From Amaranthus tricolor (Eukaryota; Streptophyta; Magnoliopsida; Caryophyllales; Amaranthaceae), in contig NC_080062.1 in assembly GCF_026212465.1 (NCBI RefSeq), positions 8,899,612 to 8,963,611 on the forward strand: DNA of 64,000 bases, read 5' to 3'. The stretch's first letter is position 1. Each line of letters opens with the position of its first letter. The translations under genes were made by a program, and so were the position numbers. The notes under the pieces were generated by a model. The model saw only the letters and a program-made list of their open reading frames with translations. It had not been told where the DNA came from and made no database searches. Of the stretch, positions 1 through 11,478 are shown piece after piece.

Positions 1-259
1 AATTGTCCTCGAAAAAATACTGTCATCAATTCTAAGGTGGTTTCTTTGTAGAGTCAACTACAGTCCCTTACGAGACAATTTCTTATTGATTAGTGCAGCG
101 GTGCATTAAATACAAGGAACAACTTTTTCTCGTTTTAGAGGCTCCTCTCGGTATTTATATTCAAATAAAGGTGTACCTTAGTCTAATCATCAAAGGTATT
201 TTCCCCTTGTATCCTTCATTTAATGTGCTGTCCTTGGTGAAACTTTAAGGAAATATCTT
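1..259. other. intergenic DNA left of solo LTR
   Basis: No coding region is seen. The stretch continues directly into 1640 onward once the solo LTR and its duplicated ATCTT are removed. A loose inverted similarity (ATTAAATACAAGG near 106 and CCTTGTATCC near 208) hints at a decayed element, but no borders can be set. Confidence 0.4.
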
Positions 260-1147
260 TGATAGGTGCAAATTTTAATTACTGTAAGCGCATGGTGTAT
301 GTATAGCTACGGGTCGAATACAAGGAGGCGAGTTAATCAATTTGCTTGCTTTATGCTACAAGACACGGATCAACAAGTAGTTGGGTTGAGAAACTAATAC
401 TATAATGCAAATAAAACTAATAATTAAAGCTAAGACAATGATTAATACGAGAATAATAATAATATGACAAGTTCTAGGGCGTCGGAAATCACCTAATTCT
501 AACACGGGAATCAATTACTCTCATAATTGTATAGATTTGAGTCATCGGCATAATTAAACGTGATCTAATTAACCTCAAGCTTCCGCTCTATCGATCAATA
601 TCGGTTTAAGGCCTTACTAGTGTTAATCCTCAAACTTTCGTTTTATTGGCTAAGCTAGTAGAAATTTAACTCAAATATATCTCAATCTTAAATTAATCCT
701 AATCTTAAACTTCCGTTTTATTGAAAAGGTTAATAAAGATATTTAAACTGAGATTCATTAAGCATAGGTTTAATCATAGACTCAAATTTCACACGATTAA
801 TCGATAAAATATTATCCCATGCTTCGAAATAGGGTTTTTACCCTAACCCTAGAGAGAAAAACTACTCACTAGACATGGTAATAAAAATGCAAATCATGAT
901 GAATGATGACTTAATAGAAATACTAAACATAAAACGATGAATAATTTCAATGTACAAAGATAAATAATAAAGTGATAAACAAAGAAAATTTACTAATTGC
1001 GAAGAATGAGAATGTAAATTGCAAGAGAATTTAATGTAACAACGAAGTTTAGCAACAAAAAGCTTAAGGAATAAAAACATAATTCTCAAGATTAAAAACT
1101 AAAACCTTCTACTAAAAACTGTTTGTCTTAAAATAAAATAACTACCA

Positions 1148-1156
1148 CTATTTATA
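1148..1156 (-). promoter_or_regulatory. TATA box of solo LTR
   Basis: TATAAATAG on the minus strand, centred in the palindrome CCACTATAAATAGTGG. It is placed as expected for the U3/R border of the LTR. Whether it is active cannot be told. Confidence 0.5.
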
Positions 1157-1205
1157 GTGGCTCCAAAAAGTAACCGTCGAACACACGAACAGAGCATCTG
1201 CCGTG

Positions 1206-1395
1206 CTAGCGACGACTCGTGACATCAGGAGCGATGAGTCGTTGCTTTGGCACTGGACTATAATGCTGAGATTAGTAGGTGCGCGACGAGTCGTGACATC
1301 TTGCGGGACGACTCATCGCTTTTGTTCTGGACTGTAATGCTGAGCGACGAGTCGTGGCTTTTTGGCATGGTTTAGCTACGACTCGTTTCTTCCCC
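1206..1395 (-). repeat. imperfect repeats in LTR U3 with GACGAGTCGTG cores
   Basis: Several imperfect blocks each carry GACGAGTCGTG or GATGAGTCGT and the phrase CTGGACT(A/G)TAATGCTGAG. They lie upstream (minus strand) of the TATA motif, where LTR enhancer repeats are usually found. The cores contain TGAGTCG, a bZIP/GCN4-like half-palindrome. The enhancer role is inference. Confidence 0.45.
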
Positions 1396-1639
1396 TTGGA
1401 GCTTGTTTGGCTCGATCTCTTCACTTCTTTTAGGGGTCTTAGGCCATTTCTCCAGGCCTTCACCTCCGAAACCTAATAAAACTTCGATTCCGCCTCAAAA
1501 ATTACATAAAATACATTATTGAGCACATAAGACGAAAATATCAAATATCACTTATAACACTACCTAAAACTCACTAGAACATCACATAAAATTACAAAAT
1601 TAACAAAAATGAGTGCAAGTAATTGCGCCCATCAATCTT

Positions 1640-2389
1640 CCAGACCATTAGTCTTGGAACTAAATCATGTCTTAAGGACCCACATGACATATACATAGTA
1701 TTACTTTAAACAATATGTATTTTTCATTTAATAGTTTACTAATCTCAAAATATACTTTTCTTTTATATTTTCTTTTGATTTTGCTATATATTTATGTTTG
1801 TCATCCCATATTTTTTGATCCGTCTCTTTTTATTACATAATTGGCTCAGAAAAGGGAGGAATATATGAGAATCAAATTCAAAATCTTACTAAGATAAAAT
1901 AGTATTTACTCCAACTGAGACAATACATTCTCACATTCTTTGATATCTTAATTAAGAAACCCATTATTTGTCTTAATTCCATATACAAAGTCATTTTTTG
2001 TCTTAATCTCATAAAAATTAAAATCATATTCTCTCTTTATTTTGTCCACATATTTTTTTTGTTGCAATCAAATATTATTTTTTGTCATACACTATAGTAA
2101 AATCTAAATGACAAAAGGTGTATCTGAAACTATACTTGCACAATTGTCTATCACTCAATGTACTCAACACAATTATGTCTGTCCACCACGCCCTTAGCTT
2201 TTCCTTTCTCCCTAAAACATTTCTCACATTGCAAAAGAAAAAAAAAGCTTAGTTCACTGTTTAGAAGTCAAATATACGTAACAAAAGTAAGGGTTGTACT
2301 GTTTTCCTTGGATTATAGTGTATATTGTATAGTGAATGAATTGAAGATTTTGTGATATTTAATTCTAGAATTTTATCTAAAATAAAAAT
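1640..2389. other. AT-rich intergenic DNA
   Basis: No gene, repeat border or RNA was recognised. Short ORFs here have no recognisable protein features. Confidence 0.4.
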
Positions 2390-2651
2390 ATTTTCTCCGT
2401 TTCAAATTAGTCGTAATATTAGAAAAATGACACTATTTATGCATTCCTTTTAATTTTTGATTAGTTTTTAATTTATAGGTTAAAACATAGTTCAATGAGA
2501 CCTTGTTTGATTCGTCTCATTACAAAGATTATTAATTTTAAATTTTTATAATTTTTTATTATTCATAATTAAAGATAATAAAAAATAAATTAATACATTA
2601 GACTACGTGAAAAAACAAACGTTTCAAGTAAATTAAAACGGAGGAAGTACT
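2390..2651. mobile_element. Stowaway-like MITE
   Basis: Left end CTCCGTTTCAAATTAG and right end AATTAAAACGGAGGAAGTA are inverted relative to each other. The interior is AT-rich and non-coding. Its middle (GACCTTGTTTGATTCGTCTC, then TTATAATTTTT) is shared with the elements at 22082, 53811, 54725 and 55204, so these form one family. Confidence 0.65.
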
Positions 2652-3407
2652 TACTATAACTAAGATAAGATTTAATTATGGAGAGTTATACCGTTATTGT
2701 TAACTAAAACAAAATTGATGAAAAATAGTCATATACATCTTTCTTAGATGAAGGTGTTTATTGAACTGTTAGTTATATTTTGGATGTAATAATTTTTAAT
2801 ATGATAGTAATTTTTTATTTGAATTGAATTTGAATGTTACATTTATTTGAATTTAAGTTCAGGGGTGAAACATATACTTTAATAATTTGTTGTATTCTGT
2901 TATTTTATATTTTAAAAGATATTTAGGACTATATATAAAAATAAATAATTAAGCTAAAATAAAATTAATAAATTTTATATATTAATTTCTAAACAAATAT
3001 AGTATTTGAATCTTATAAAATTTAGAAAATAAACCTAAATAGTTATAGTTCAAACACGTAGCAAAAAAAAATAAAATACTTCTCAAATTACAATGTGATA
3101 TATAAGACAACGTACGTACTTACATGAAGTAGAAATCAATCAGAAACATTTTTGGAGTTACACATTGATCATCTTGCATATGTCCGAAAGTTCTCTATTG
3201 TATTTCCAATTAAAAACTCTTACATTTGAATTTTAATGCAATTCTTAACATGACGGGATGTTGACGCGCAAATACAACGGTTAGGAATTATGATATTGAT
3301 GCAACAAAAATTTCACTTATTCATTTGTGGAATCTAATAGAAATTGTAAGAATTAGTGTTTAAAAAATGAAACTAGGTAACTAAAATAAGGAGGAGAAGA
3401 GCTAATT
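2652..3407. other. AT-rich intergenic DNA
   Basis: No supported feature. Several A/T homopolymer and ATTTTATA stretches. Confidence 0.4.
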
Positions 3408-3547
3408 TATATCATTATCATTATATTCAGTATATCATATTTATAGGCAACTATGATCTGTGTTTGAGGAGGGAATGAAGATGACAACTCATACTCATAA
3501 AGGAGAATACAGCCAAAAAGTCTCTCGACTCGAGAAAAGATCTAATT
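3408..3547 (-). mobile_element. RTE-type LINE 3' tail (fragment)
   Basis: On the minus strand this matches the tails at 23400-23530 and 50390-50545: an arm containing CTCGAG, a (G)GGTATGAGTTG(C/T)C-like segment, and a terminal stretch of TAATGATAAT repeats, seen on the plus strand as ATCATTATCATTA. The Copia element at 3553 is inserted next to it. Confidence 0.5.
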
Positions 3548-3552
3548 GGTAA

Positions 3553-3716
3553 TGAAAGAATGATTTGGTTGAAAGGGTGCCTTGTCATTAGAATGGAATG
3601 ACATTATATACAAAGATACAATCTATAGTTTAGGAAACTAAATATTCACATAATATTCTACACAATTGTATTGATTATACAAGATATTCTATTAAATGAA
3701 ATATATTATTCTAACA
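3553..3716 (-). repeat. Copia 3' LTR (minus frame)
   Basis: 164 bp. On the minus strand it starts TGTTAGAATAATATA and ends CATTCTTTCA, giving TG...CA ends. It is preceded on the minus strand by the purine-rich GCGGGGGTG tract. It differs from its partner at about six sites, one of them an indel. Confidence 0.85.
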
Positions 3717-3912
3717 CACCCCCGCAGTCGAATCGGGAGGTTGAATAACGCTGAGACTAGATCGAAAATCGTCAAATAAGACTTGAGGAAGCCCTTTGGT
3801 GAAAATGTCAGTAATCTGATAACGAGTTGGAACATGAAGTACCCAAACATCACCACGTTTAACCTTTTCACGAACAAAGTGAATGTCAATCTCAATATGT
3901 TTAGGTTTCTTG
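3711..3912 (-). pseudogene. Copia RNase H C-terminal end
   Basis: The minus-strand reading KHIEIDIHFVREKV, then DVWVLHVPTRYQITDIFTKG, then a C-terminal DSTAGVC and stop is the characteristic end of Copia pol. It abuts the 3' LTR, as in intact elements. Upstream of KKPKHIEID the Copia match stops near 3912, and the sequence passes directly into plus-strand gag leader. Everything else of the reverse transcriptase-RNase H region is absent. Confidence 0.8.
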
Positions 3913-3976
3913 CTTCCCACTTTTTCCTCTTCCACCATCCTTGCCGCCTCTCCTCCTTCTTTTTATTTTTTCCTCA

Positions 3977-4837
3977 ATGGTCTCTTCCACAAAAATTCAT
4001 CCCGCAACTTTGGTTACTCACATTAAAACAAGCATGTCTATCCAACTTGATAAAGATGGCTCCAATTTTCATACTTGGGTCACTTTATTTAAGCTTCATT
4101 GTAGAGCTAACCTTGTGGATTCTCACATTCTTCCCGATGACTACTCTAAAGCATTAGTTTCTAAAGATTCCGAATGGCAACGTCTTGATGACATTGTTCG
4201 CACATGGATTTATGGCTCCATTAGTCCATCCCTCCTCCAATCCATAGTTCGTCCCGATGATTGTGCTTTTGATGCTTGGACTCGTATTGAGAACAATTTT
4301 CAAAATAATAAAACCTCTCGAATTCTTCATCTTGAGTCTCAATTTAATGACATTTCTCTCTCAAAGTTTCCCAATGTGAAATCTTATTGCAATGAACTTG
4401 AGACTATTGCTACGTCTCTTACTAATCTTGGTACTTCCATCATCGATAATCGATTAGCTCTCCAAGTTCTTCATGGGTTGAATTCGAAGTATAAAACTTT
4501 TCGGTCTTTGGTTCAACATATGAATCTCATTCTCTCTTTTGATACCCTTCGTTCTATGTTAGAATTGGAAGAGCGCTCCAACCATAGACACACTTCTCCC
4601 GCTCAAGATTCGGCTCTTGTTACCACAAATAAAGCCTCTTTTTCCGAAAATTCAGCCCATTATACCAACCGCGCCCCCCCCACCACCGTACCTCTCGTCG
4701 TGGTGGCCGGAACAGCCGTGGCAGCCACCATGGCTCCACCAGCAGCTTTGGGCATCACTGGTAGCATCATCAGCCCAGGCAGCCTACTCCTCCCTTTTCT
4801 CGGTCCAATAGGCAGCCTACTCCTTCTGGCGGCCTAA
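3977..4837 (+). pseudogene. Copia gag, inverted, frameshifted
   Basis: The open frame runs from 3941, but Copia-gag similarity begins at the second Met (3977, MVSSTKIHPATL), the more natural start. Typical gag traits are LDKDGSNFHTWVTLFKLHC near the N-terminus, AFDAWTRIENNFQ, then RILHLESQF and VKSYCNELETIA. This is the UBN2/retrotran_gag type that forms virus-like particles. After a C-homopolymer near 4672-4680 the frame slips: the Gly/Arg/Ser-rich tail expected before the zinc knuckle continues in another frame, and no CCHC knuckle is readable. It lies on the strand opposite to its LTRs. Confidence 0.75.
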
Positions 4838-4863
4838 CCTCCTGCACCCTTTCCCACTACTCC

Positions 4864-5379
4864 ATGGGCTCCTTCTCATTCTCAACTCAATGCCTCCCCT
4901 TCTGCTGGTCTTCTTGGCCACGACCGGCTCAGAGTTATCACACCAAGACTAGTGCTTCTATGGGTTATATGCATACGGATATTGATCGAGCCATGAATAC
5001 TTTCTCTTTGTCTACTTCAGATGAGCAATTTTACATGGATACCGGTGCCACATCTCACATGACTCGATCTCAAGGTAATTTAATGCCATATTTTCCTTTA
5101 AAGCATCAATTTAATAATGCTATTGTTGTTGGTAATGGTCTCATGATTCCAGTTCATGGCCACGAGCAACTTTCTTTTCCTTCCTCCCAAAAACCCCTTA
5201 CCCTAAAAAATGTCTTACATGCACCCAAACTTATTAAAAACTTAATTTCTGTCCGTAAATTTACTCATGATAATATGGTTTCCGTTGAATTTGATCCGTT
5301 TGGATTTTCTGTGAAGGACTTGGCCACGCGGAACATCGTTCTGAGATCTAATGGCACGGGTGATCAATATTCTTTCTAG
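4864..5379 (+). pseudogene. Copia protease region, inverted
   Basis: Aspartic protease with the active-site motif FYMDTGATSHMT, followed by ISVRKFTHDN and VEFDPFGFSVKD, the usual link between protease and pre-integrase domain in Copia polyproteins. The reading frame closes at a TAG at 5377-5379 where pol should continue, so the gene is dead. It follows gag at normal spacing, so the gag-to-integrase order is conserved inside the inverted block. Confidence 0.75.
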
Positions 5380-5429
5380 TCCACACATAGAGCTCCTTCT
5401 ACTTCATTCACATCATCGGCTTTTTTCGT

Positions 5430-6303
5430 TTTTTCTACTAGTGTTTGGCATTCCCGTTTAGGCCATCCGAGAAATGCGATTTTACATTCCTTGTATTCTT
5501 CTCTTTTAATTCAATATAATAAAGATTCTAATTTTGTTTGTCATTCTTGTCCTTTGGGAAAACATATTCAATTGGCTTTTCTTAATTCTATGTCTTTGAG
5601 TTCTAAACCTTTTGATATTGTTCATAGTGATTGATGGACATCTTCTATTTTTAGTCCATCGGGATACAAATATTATGTTCTTTTTCTCGACAATTATACT
5701 AATTTTTTGTGGACTTTTCCTTTACTTCGCAAACCTCAAGTATATGATGTGTTTGTGCAATTTCATACCTTTGTTAATACTCAATTTGAACTCAACATAA
5801 AATCTTTCCAATGTGATAACGGGGGTGAATTTGATAATAAATTGTTTCATCAATTTTCTACTAGTCGGGGTATTAATCTTCGTTTCTCTTGTCCTTACAC
5901 CTCTTCTCAAAATGGCAAATCCGAACGCAAAATCCGCTCCATCAATAACATAATTCGTACCCTTTTGTGTCATGCTTCCCTTCTTCCGTCTTTTTGGCCT
6001 CTTGCCTTAAGCACAACCATTTATCTCATTAATATTCTTCCCTCCAAACTCCTAGGCAATCTCACTCCAATTCACTTATTTTATCATAAGTCTCCTTCCT
6101 ATTCTCATCTACGGGTTTTTGGGTGTTTATGTTTCCCTCTCTTTCCATCTACTACTATCCATAAACTCCATCCTCGTTCCGCTCCATGTGTCTTTTTGGG
6201 CTATCCTTCTTCTCATAGGAGTTACAAGTGCTATGATCTCTCATCTCGTAAATCATTATATCTCGCCATGTTCTCTTCAATGAGACCACTTTTCCTTTTT
6301 CTC
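5430..6303 (+). pseudogene. Copia integrase, inverted, with stops
   Basis: The GAG-pre-integrase signature VWHSRLGHP with C..C (CHSCPLGKH) is at about 5443-5570. The catalytic core follows: HSD (followed by an in-frame TGA at 5632), CDNGGEFDN, and NGKSERKIRSI as the D, D and E of the D,D(35)E triad. The C-terminal region ends VLFNETTFPFS, after which intact Copia elements carry a linker to reverse transcriptase. Here the next base is already the reversed primer-binding site. The open frame 5707-6318 covers the second half. Confidence 0.75.
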
Positions 6304-6315
6304 GCTCTGATACCA
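6304..6315 (-). other. Copia primer-binding site
   Basis: TGGTATCAGAGC on the minus strand, complementary to the 3' end of plant initiator methionine tRNA, directly following the 5' LTR of the minus-strand frame. It proves the orientation of the LTR frame. Confidence 0.8.
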
Positions 6316-6478
6316 TGAAAGAATGATTTGGTTGAAAGGGTGCCTTGTCATTAGAATGGAATGATATTATATACAAAGATACAATCTATAGTTTAAAAAC
6401 TATATATTCACATAATATTCTACACAATCATATTGATTATACAAGATATTCTATTAAATGAAATATATTATTCTAACA
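6316..6478 (-). repeat. Copia 5' LTR (minus frame)
   Basis: 163 bp partner of 3553-3716, with the same TG...CA ends on the minus strand, followed on the outside by GGTAA. Confidence 0.85.
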
Positions 6479-6520
6479 GGTAATAATAAAAGTTACTTAT
6501 GTTTATAAATGATGTATATT

Positions 6521-6761
6521 ACTCCATCCATTTGAATTTGCATCAAAGAGAAATAGAGTGTGATCTTTAAAAAAAAAAAAGAATATTTGTAATAAGTAAA
6601 GAGAGAAAATAAATTATATGTATAAAATTAAAAGAGAGTTAAAATGTATAGAAAAGATTAAAGGAATATGGTGGGTTATGATCCAAAAATATAAATGATG
6701 CAAAATGAGTGAGATAGACCAAAATGACAATTGATACAAAATGAGTGGGATGCAAGTAGTA
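6521..6761. mobile_element. Stowaway-like MITE (second family)
   Basis: Left end TACTCCATCCATTTGAATTTG and right end GAGTGGGATGCAAGTAGTA are loosely inverted. Interior AT-rich with GATACAAAATGAG phrases repeated near the right end. Confidence 0.5.
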
Positions 6762-7542
6762 TTTAGATACTCTTCTATTTTTCCGATATGAAACAAATCA
6801 CATATTCATAGTCATCAATTCAGTATCCTTAGCTCATAAATCAGAGTTTGAAAAGAAAATAAGGAGAGAACAAAAAAATATGCAGGTAATAGCTGAACCC
6901 TACAGAAAAGAAAAATGAGTTACATACAACTTGTTTAGAAAGACATGCACCAGCAATGAAAAAAAAAAAAAAAAGAAAGATACTTCAAGAGAAGTAAATA
7001 ATACTTCTAGTTCTATCATATTGTAAATGAAAGCGCATGGATTTGGTTCTATCGTGTTTGAGGCGTGCTGCGATTATCAGATTAGTTTTCATTGGTCAGT
7101 AAGTTATGAATTTATGATTGTATTTGAGCTAAAGCAATTGGTATATATTTATTAACTAAACTGTTACTTTAGACTCATTAATTTCTTACTTAATTACAGT
7201 TTAAGTAAATTATTACGGAGAGAGTAATAGTTAAGTTAATGTCCACGAGTACCGCGAGGTTTGATTAGAGATAGTTATCATGGTAGTAATACTTTAATTT
7301 GATACGTGGGAGTTTTAGAATGACAGCAGAGGAATATACAACAATTATTTGTCACGTGTCATTTTAAATTATATCTCTTAATTAAATGTTGTCCTTTTAT
7401 TTGCTTAATTATTATTATTTTAGAGTTTTAATGTTGTTTTTTTTGCTTTTACTTTTATGTGAAAGGGGTTTTCTTTTAACAACTTTATTTTCTCAATTAT
7501 AATTTCTTAAGAGTTTTCAATGCTGATTTTTGGCTTTAATCA

Positions 7543-7573
<31 letters not shown>

Positions 7574-8340
7574 TTTATTGTTATTATTATTATAAAATGG
7601 CCTTACCTCTACAACATACTTATTACACAGCTTCATCAGTAAAACAAGAGTATAATATTTCATTTCTTCAATATATTTTCAATAACATTTCATGACGTAA
7701 ATAAGTTTCAATTAAACGTCTTCATATCATAAAACGGTAAGCATGCCCGATTATTATCTTCATACAAAAAAATGTTTTTCATTATTTGATATGCTTAACC
7801 ACACTAAAAAAATATTGTTATTTAACATTCTTATATTTTAAAAAATTTCAGGGAAAATACAATATTATGATTGGTAAACTTTCAAGCACCAAATGCATAG
7901 ATATTTTGAATCTAATGTATCTAAGATGCTAGACAACTATAAAAAAAAAACGCACAAAGATGAATAAAATGTCTAAAATGTAAGAATAATGATAATATAT
8001 CCATTCAACAAAATATTTTGCTATTGTTTTATTAACATGTGACCTATCAACAACTTACATTATAAATTTAATATCTATTTTGATTGAGTATGTAAATTTT
8101 TTTTAATATGACTATTAAATGTCTTTTTTATCCGAATAATTAATTATTATGCTAAGAAAAAATTATCAAAATAGTAAAATTACTATATATATTAAATTCA
8201 AAAAAAAATCTTGTACAATACACAGGCATTACACTAGTTTATTAACTAAATTGTTACTTGTTAGTAAAGAGTCATTAATTTCTTCTTTCATCCTCAAAAT
8301 TTAATAAATAGCTTAACTATTATATTTAATAATAATAATC

Positions 8341-8372
<32 letters not shown>

Positions 8373-9698
8373 TATTATTATTATTATTATTATTCAGCAA
8401 TGGCTAGTTGGTTAAGAGCCTTTTGAAAAGGTTGAAAATGCTACATGTTAATCATGTAGGTTAAATCGGGTCAACTTTCAGCTAGTTAAACAATTCATAA
8501 TTTGCCACTATAGATTCCACCGGTACCAAAAATAACAATAATATCAGTAATTGAAAAAAGATGATAACATCAAATATATGAAGGATAATACAGTAAATCT
8601 TCTGTGCAACCTAAATCGACCAAAGCCAAACCATAAAACGCTCATTCTAAGACTTAAAATGCTAATTTTAATTTTTAAATTGCTAATTGCCTTAAAGTAG
8701 GCCAAATCTAAGATAAAATTGGAATTGGTCTTTTAAACCTTAAATTTTGTATTCTTGAAATTAAAAATTTGTTTTATAAAAATTATAATACCAAATTTAA
8801 GATTTGAAAGCAAATAAACTTAAGATTTTAAGTCTTGTAATTGTTCTTTTAAGTGTTATATTTAGTACAAAAGTATTAAAAAAAACTATAAACCATCGAA
8901 AAAATAGAAACAAAATTATATTAGGTGATTTTTAGGCTTAAATATAGTCTGTAAATATAATTTTTTGTTACAATATAATCAACATACATGTAACCCAAAT
9001 GTTACAGAAAAAATTAATATTCCCACAATGTTGCTAACATAGAATTAAATTTTGATGGAATAAACGAAACCAATAGCACCATTAAGATTATCGTCTATGG
9101 TTTATGAGAATAAACGTCTAGATTCTCGATCATCATCATCATATCATCATCATTATAAAATATATATTAATTCAAAAACACTTTGTGCCATGTGTCACTA
9201 TTACAATGCATTTTACGAGCATATTGTGCCTAATATCACACTTACAATGCAATTTTAATGTAATGCAAATTATTAATGAAGAATTTTCTTTGAAGTATTT
9301 GTAATTGTAATATAACAAATGGTGATGACATAAACTCCACAAATTCATACTAATATTAATATATGAATATTAATCTAACCCACAATTCATGTAAGACTAA
9401 TTAATGTAAGGTAGTTATTTTTTAACTTTTTTTTCATGTTCCCAAATGCATTGCACTATAAATTGAGTGTTTACTAGAGAAGGTGATAAGTTTGAGAAAT
9501 GAAGTTAAAGAGGTAATACATTAGAAGTAATTTATGCTATCTTATCTTATCTTATCATATATATTATAAATTCTCAACCAAAGAGACATCAAAGATACCA
9601 ATAGTATGTAATATACAAACAAAACATACATGTAACAACATTATATATGGTGCAATTGAAGATTTTTCAATTACTACTACTTTCAATAGTTATCAAGA
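6762..9698. other. AT-rich intergenic DNA with microsatellites
   Basis: No gene is supported. It contains (TTA)n at about 7546-7592, the mirrored (AAT)n/(ATT)n tract at 8326-8394, and short TCATCATCATCATATC runs near 9128. Confidence 0.5.
8326..8394. repeat. (AAT)n followed by (ATT)n inverted microsatellite
   Basis: Runs of AAT pass directly into runs of ATT, so the tract is self-complementary over about 60 bp and could form a long hairpin. A similar tract is at 31165-31226. Confidence 0.8.
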
Positions 9699-9699
9699 A

Positions 9700-9860
9700 C
9701 ATACGAGCTCACCAATTTCAGTATACCATCATCATTTTCATCATCATACACAGTGTATCCCGTTCATAGGAACTATGATTATTAGGGTTTGAGGAGGAAA
9801 GGAAGGCGACAACTTATATCCTAGGAGAGTGCGACCAAAGAGTTCCACAGCAATTTCAAT
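9700..9860 (-). mobile_element. RTE-type LINE 3' tail (fragment)
   Basis: The plus strand shows CCATCATCATTTTCATCATC, then a degenerate GAGGAGGAAAGGAAGGCGAC..AACT...GGAGAGTGCGACCAAAGAGT segment. This is the reverse complement of the LINE tail consensus seen at 23400-23530. No ORF remains. Confidence 0.45.
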
Positions 9861-10164
9861 ATACATTTCTGAGATTTAATTCTAGCATTCAATTTAAGAG
9901 AGAACATATAATCATAATATCTTTTCAAGTGTATCACTATGATAACATCATAAGCACTTTATGTATTATGATTACATTTAGTATAAAATTACTAATGCTT
10001 AAACCTTAATTGATACTTATCATGCATATCCATGAAGTGGTCAAAGGTTTTATACGAGAATTTTGCTAAATTGTTAAATGTTCTACATGTTATGAACCCA
10101 AACAATCTGTAAAAAAACAAAAGAGAACCTTAACCGTGCATAGCACAGATATAATCCTAGTAAT

Positions 10165-10690
<526 letters not shown>

Positions 10691-10912
10691 GATTCTTTGG
10701 CTTTTATGATTGTGTTTTTATTTCTTTGGTCATGTTATTAATTTTTTATCTTGTATTATTTATCGTATTTTTTATATTGTCCTGTTTTGCTTTCCTCTGC
10801 TAAGTTTTTATTGAGCTAAGAGACTCTTTGGCCGCATCTTTTTTATGGGTATGGTTTGCCGTCTTCTGCCCCTCTCGAGACCCTGATTATAATTCCTACG
10901 AATGAAATATTA
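10691..10912 (+). mobile_element. RTE-type LINE 3' tail (fragment)
   Basis: Plus-strand copy of the same tail: TTTTATTTCTTTGGTC, then GAGCTAAGAGACTCTTTGGCC and TTATGGGTATGGTTTGCCGTC, as at 23400-23470 and 50410-50480. Non-coding. Confidence 0.5.
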
Positions 10913-11170
10913 GAGTATAAGAGCATATTTTGGGACCTCAACCACCCCTCAAGATATGTTACATACTTTAACACGCTTCGTCACACGAGAGTGTGGGTGC
11001 AACATAGGTCCTTTTCATACACAGGGCTAAATATTCCACTTTTTATGGAGGAAGTTGAGATTTGAATCTAAAAACCTCTTATGACACTGACTTCTAATAC
11101 CATATCAAAGAACCAACTCAATCAAAAACTTGAACTGATAATTAAAAATCCAAAATATGCTATACAGAGA
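10913..11170 (-). repeat. dispersed SINE-like repeat copy
   Basis: Begins TTAGAGTATAAGAGCATATTT and ends with ACCAACTCAATCAAAAACTT and GATAATTAAAAATCC. It belongs to a family also at 58225-58640, 59270-59490. Copies elsewhere carry GGTTCGAATCTC, a pol III B-box-like sequence, so a tRNA-derived SINE is possible but unproven. Confidence 0.4.
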
Positions 11171-11399
11171 GGATCATACAATAAGATGGAATTAGATATA
11201 CAACCAATCAAATGTATTTTACTCCTAGTTGATAAAAGAAGTCAATAGGGGGAGGCATATGCAACAAAATAATTTTGTCAAGGATATAATAGACTTAGTC
11301 CCATATCATTGTCATTATAACACAACATGTACAAAGGAATCTCCTCCTTTTTCTGTTCCACCCTTCACACAATTATAATCTTACATACCACATTCAGAC

Positions 11400-11407
11400 T
11401 ATAAATA
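11400..11407 (+). promoter_or_regulatory. TATA box of aquaporin gene
   Basis: TATAAATA 72 bp before the ATG of the aquaporin. This would place transcription start near 11430 and give a 5' leader of roughly 50 nt. Confidence 0.6.
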
Positions 11408-11478
11408 AACATGTTCTTAGTAAAGAAAATTGCATCTAAATTTGCCCAAGTGTAATTGATAGAAAGAATTATCTAAGA

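Larger units (their letters stand above)
260..1634 (-). mobile_element. solo LTR (Gypsy-like), TSD ATCTT
   Basis: The segment begins TGATAGGTGCAA and ends TTGCGCCCATCA, so its ends are the inverted pair TGAT/ATCA. It is flanked by a perfect 5-bp duplication ATCTT at 255-259 and 1635-1639. Read on the minus strand it starts TGATGGGCGCAATTACTTGC, has a TATAAATAG promoter motif, and ends TTGCACCTATCA, an arrangement known from large plant Gypsy LTRs. No internal gag-pol or second LTR adjoins it, so it is a solo LTR left by LTR-LTR recombination. The first 30 bases resemble the start of the LTR at 18330, so the two families are related. Confidence 0.85.
3553..6478 (-). mobile_element. Copia element with inverted interior, TSD GGTAA
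   Basis: Two direct repeats of about 164 bp (3553-3716 and 6316-6478, roughly 96% alike by eye) are flanked by a perfect GGTAA duplication (3548-3552 and 6479-6483). The primer-binding site TGGTATCAGAGC lies on the minus strand next to the right LTR (6304-6315). The purine-rich tract and the end of RNase H lie on the minus strand next to the left LTR. The element frame is therefore minus. The gag-protease-integrase interior (about 3913-6303) nevertheless reads on the plus strand. Reverse transcriptase is missing. The single perfect TSD says the frame inserted once; the interior was flipped before, during or after insertion. Confidence 0.8.

Noticed and set aside
1272..1463. 63-residue minus-strand ORF
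   Set aside because: It lies across the U3 repeats of the solo LTR and is a product of their composition.
2158..2355. 65-residue ORF
   Set aside because: No domain, low complexity, AT-rich setting and no splice or promoter context.
8396..8470. tRNA-like sequence (GGCTAGTTGGTTAAGAGCC, then a CTACATG..CATGTAG stem)
   Set aside because: D-arm and a hairpin are suggestive, but acceptor and T-arm pairings are missing and the T-loop consensus GGTTCGA is absent. At best a decayed SINE head.
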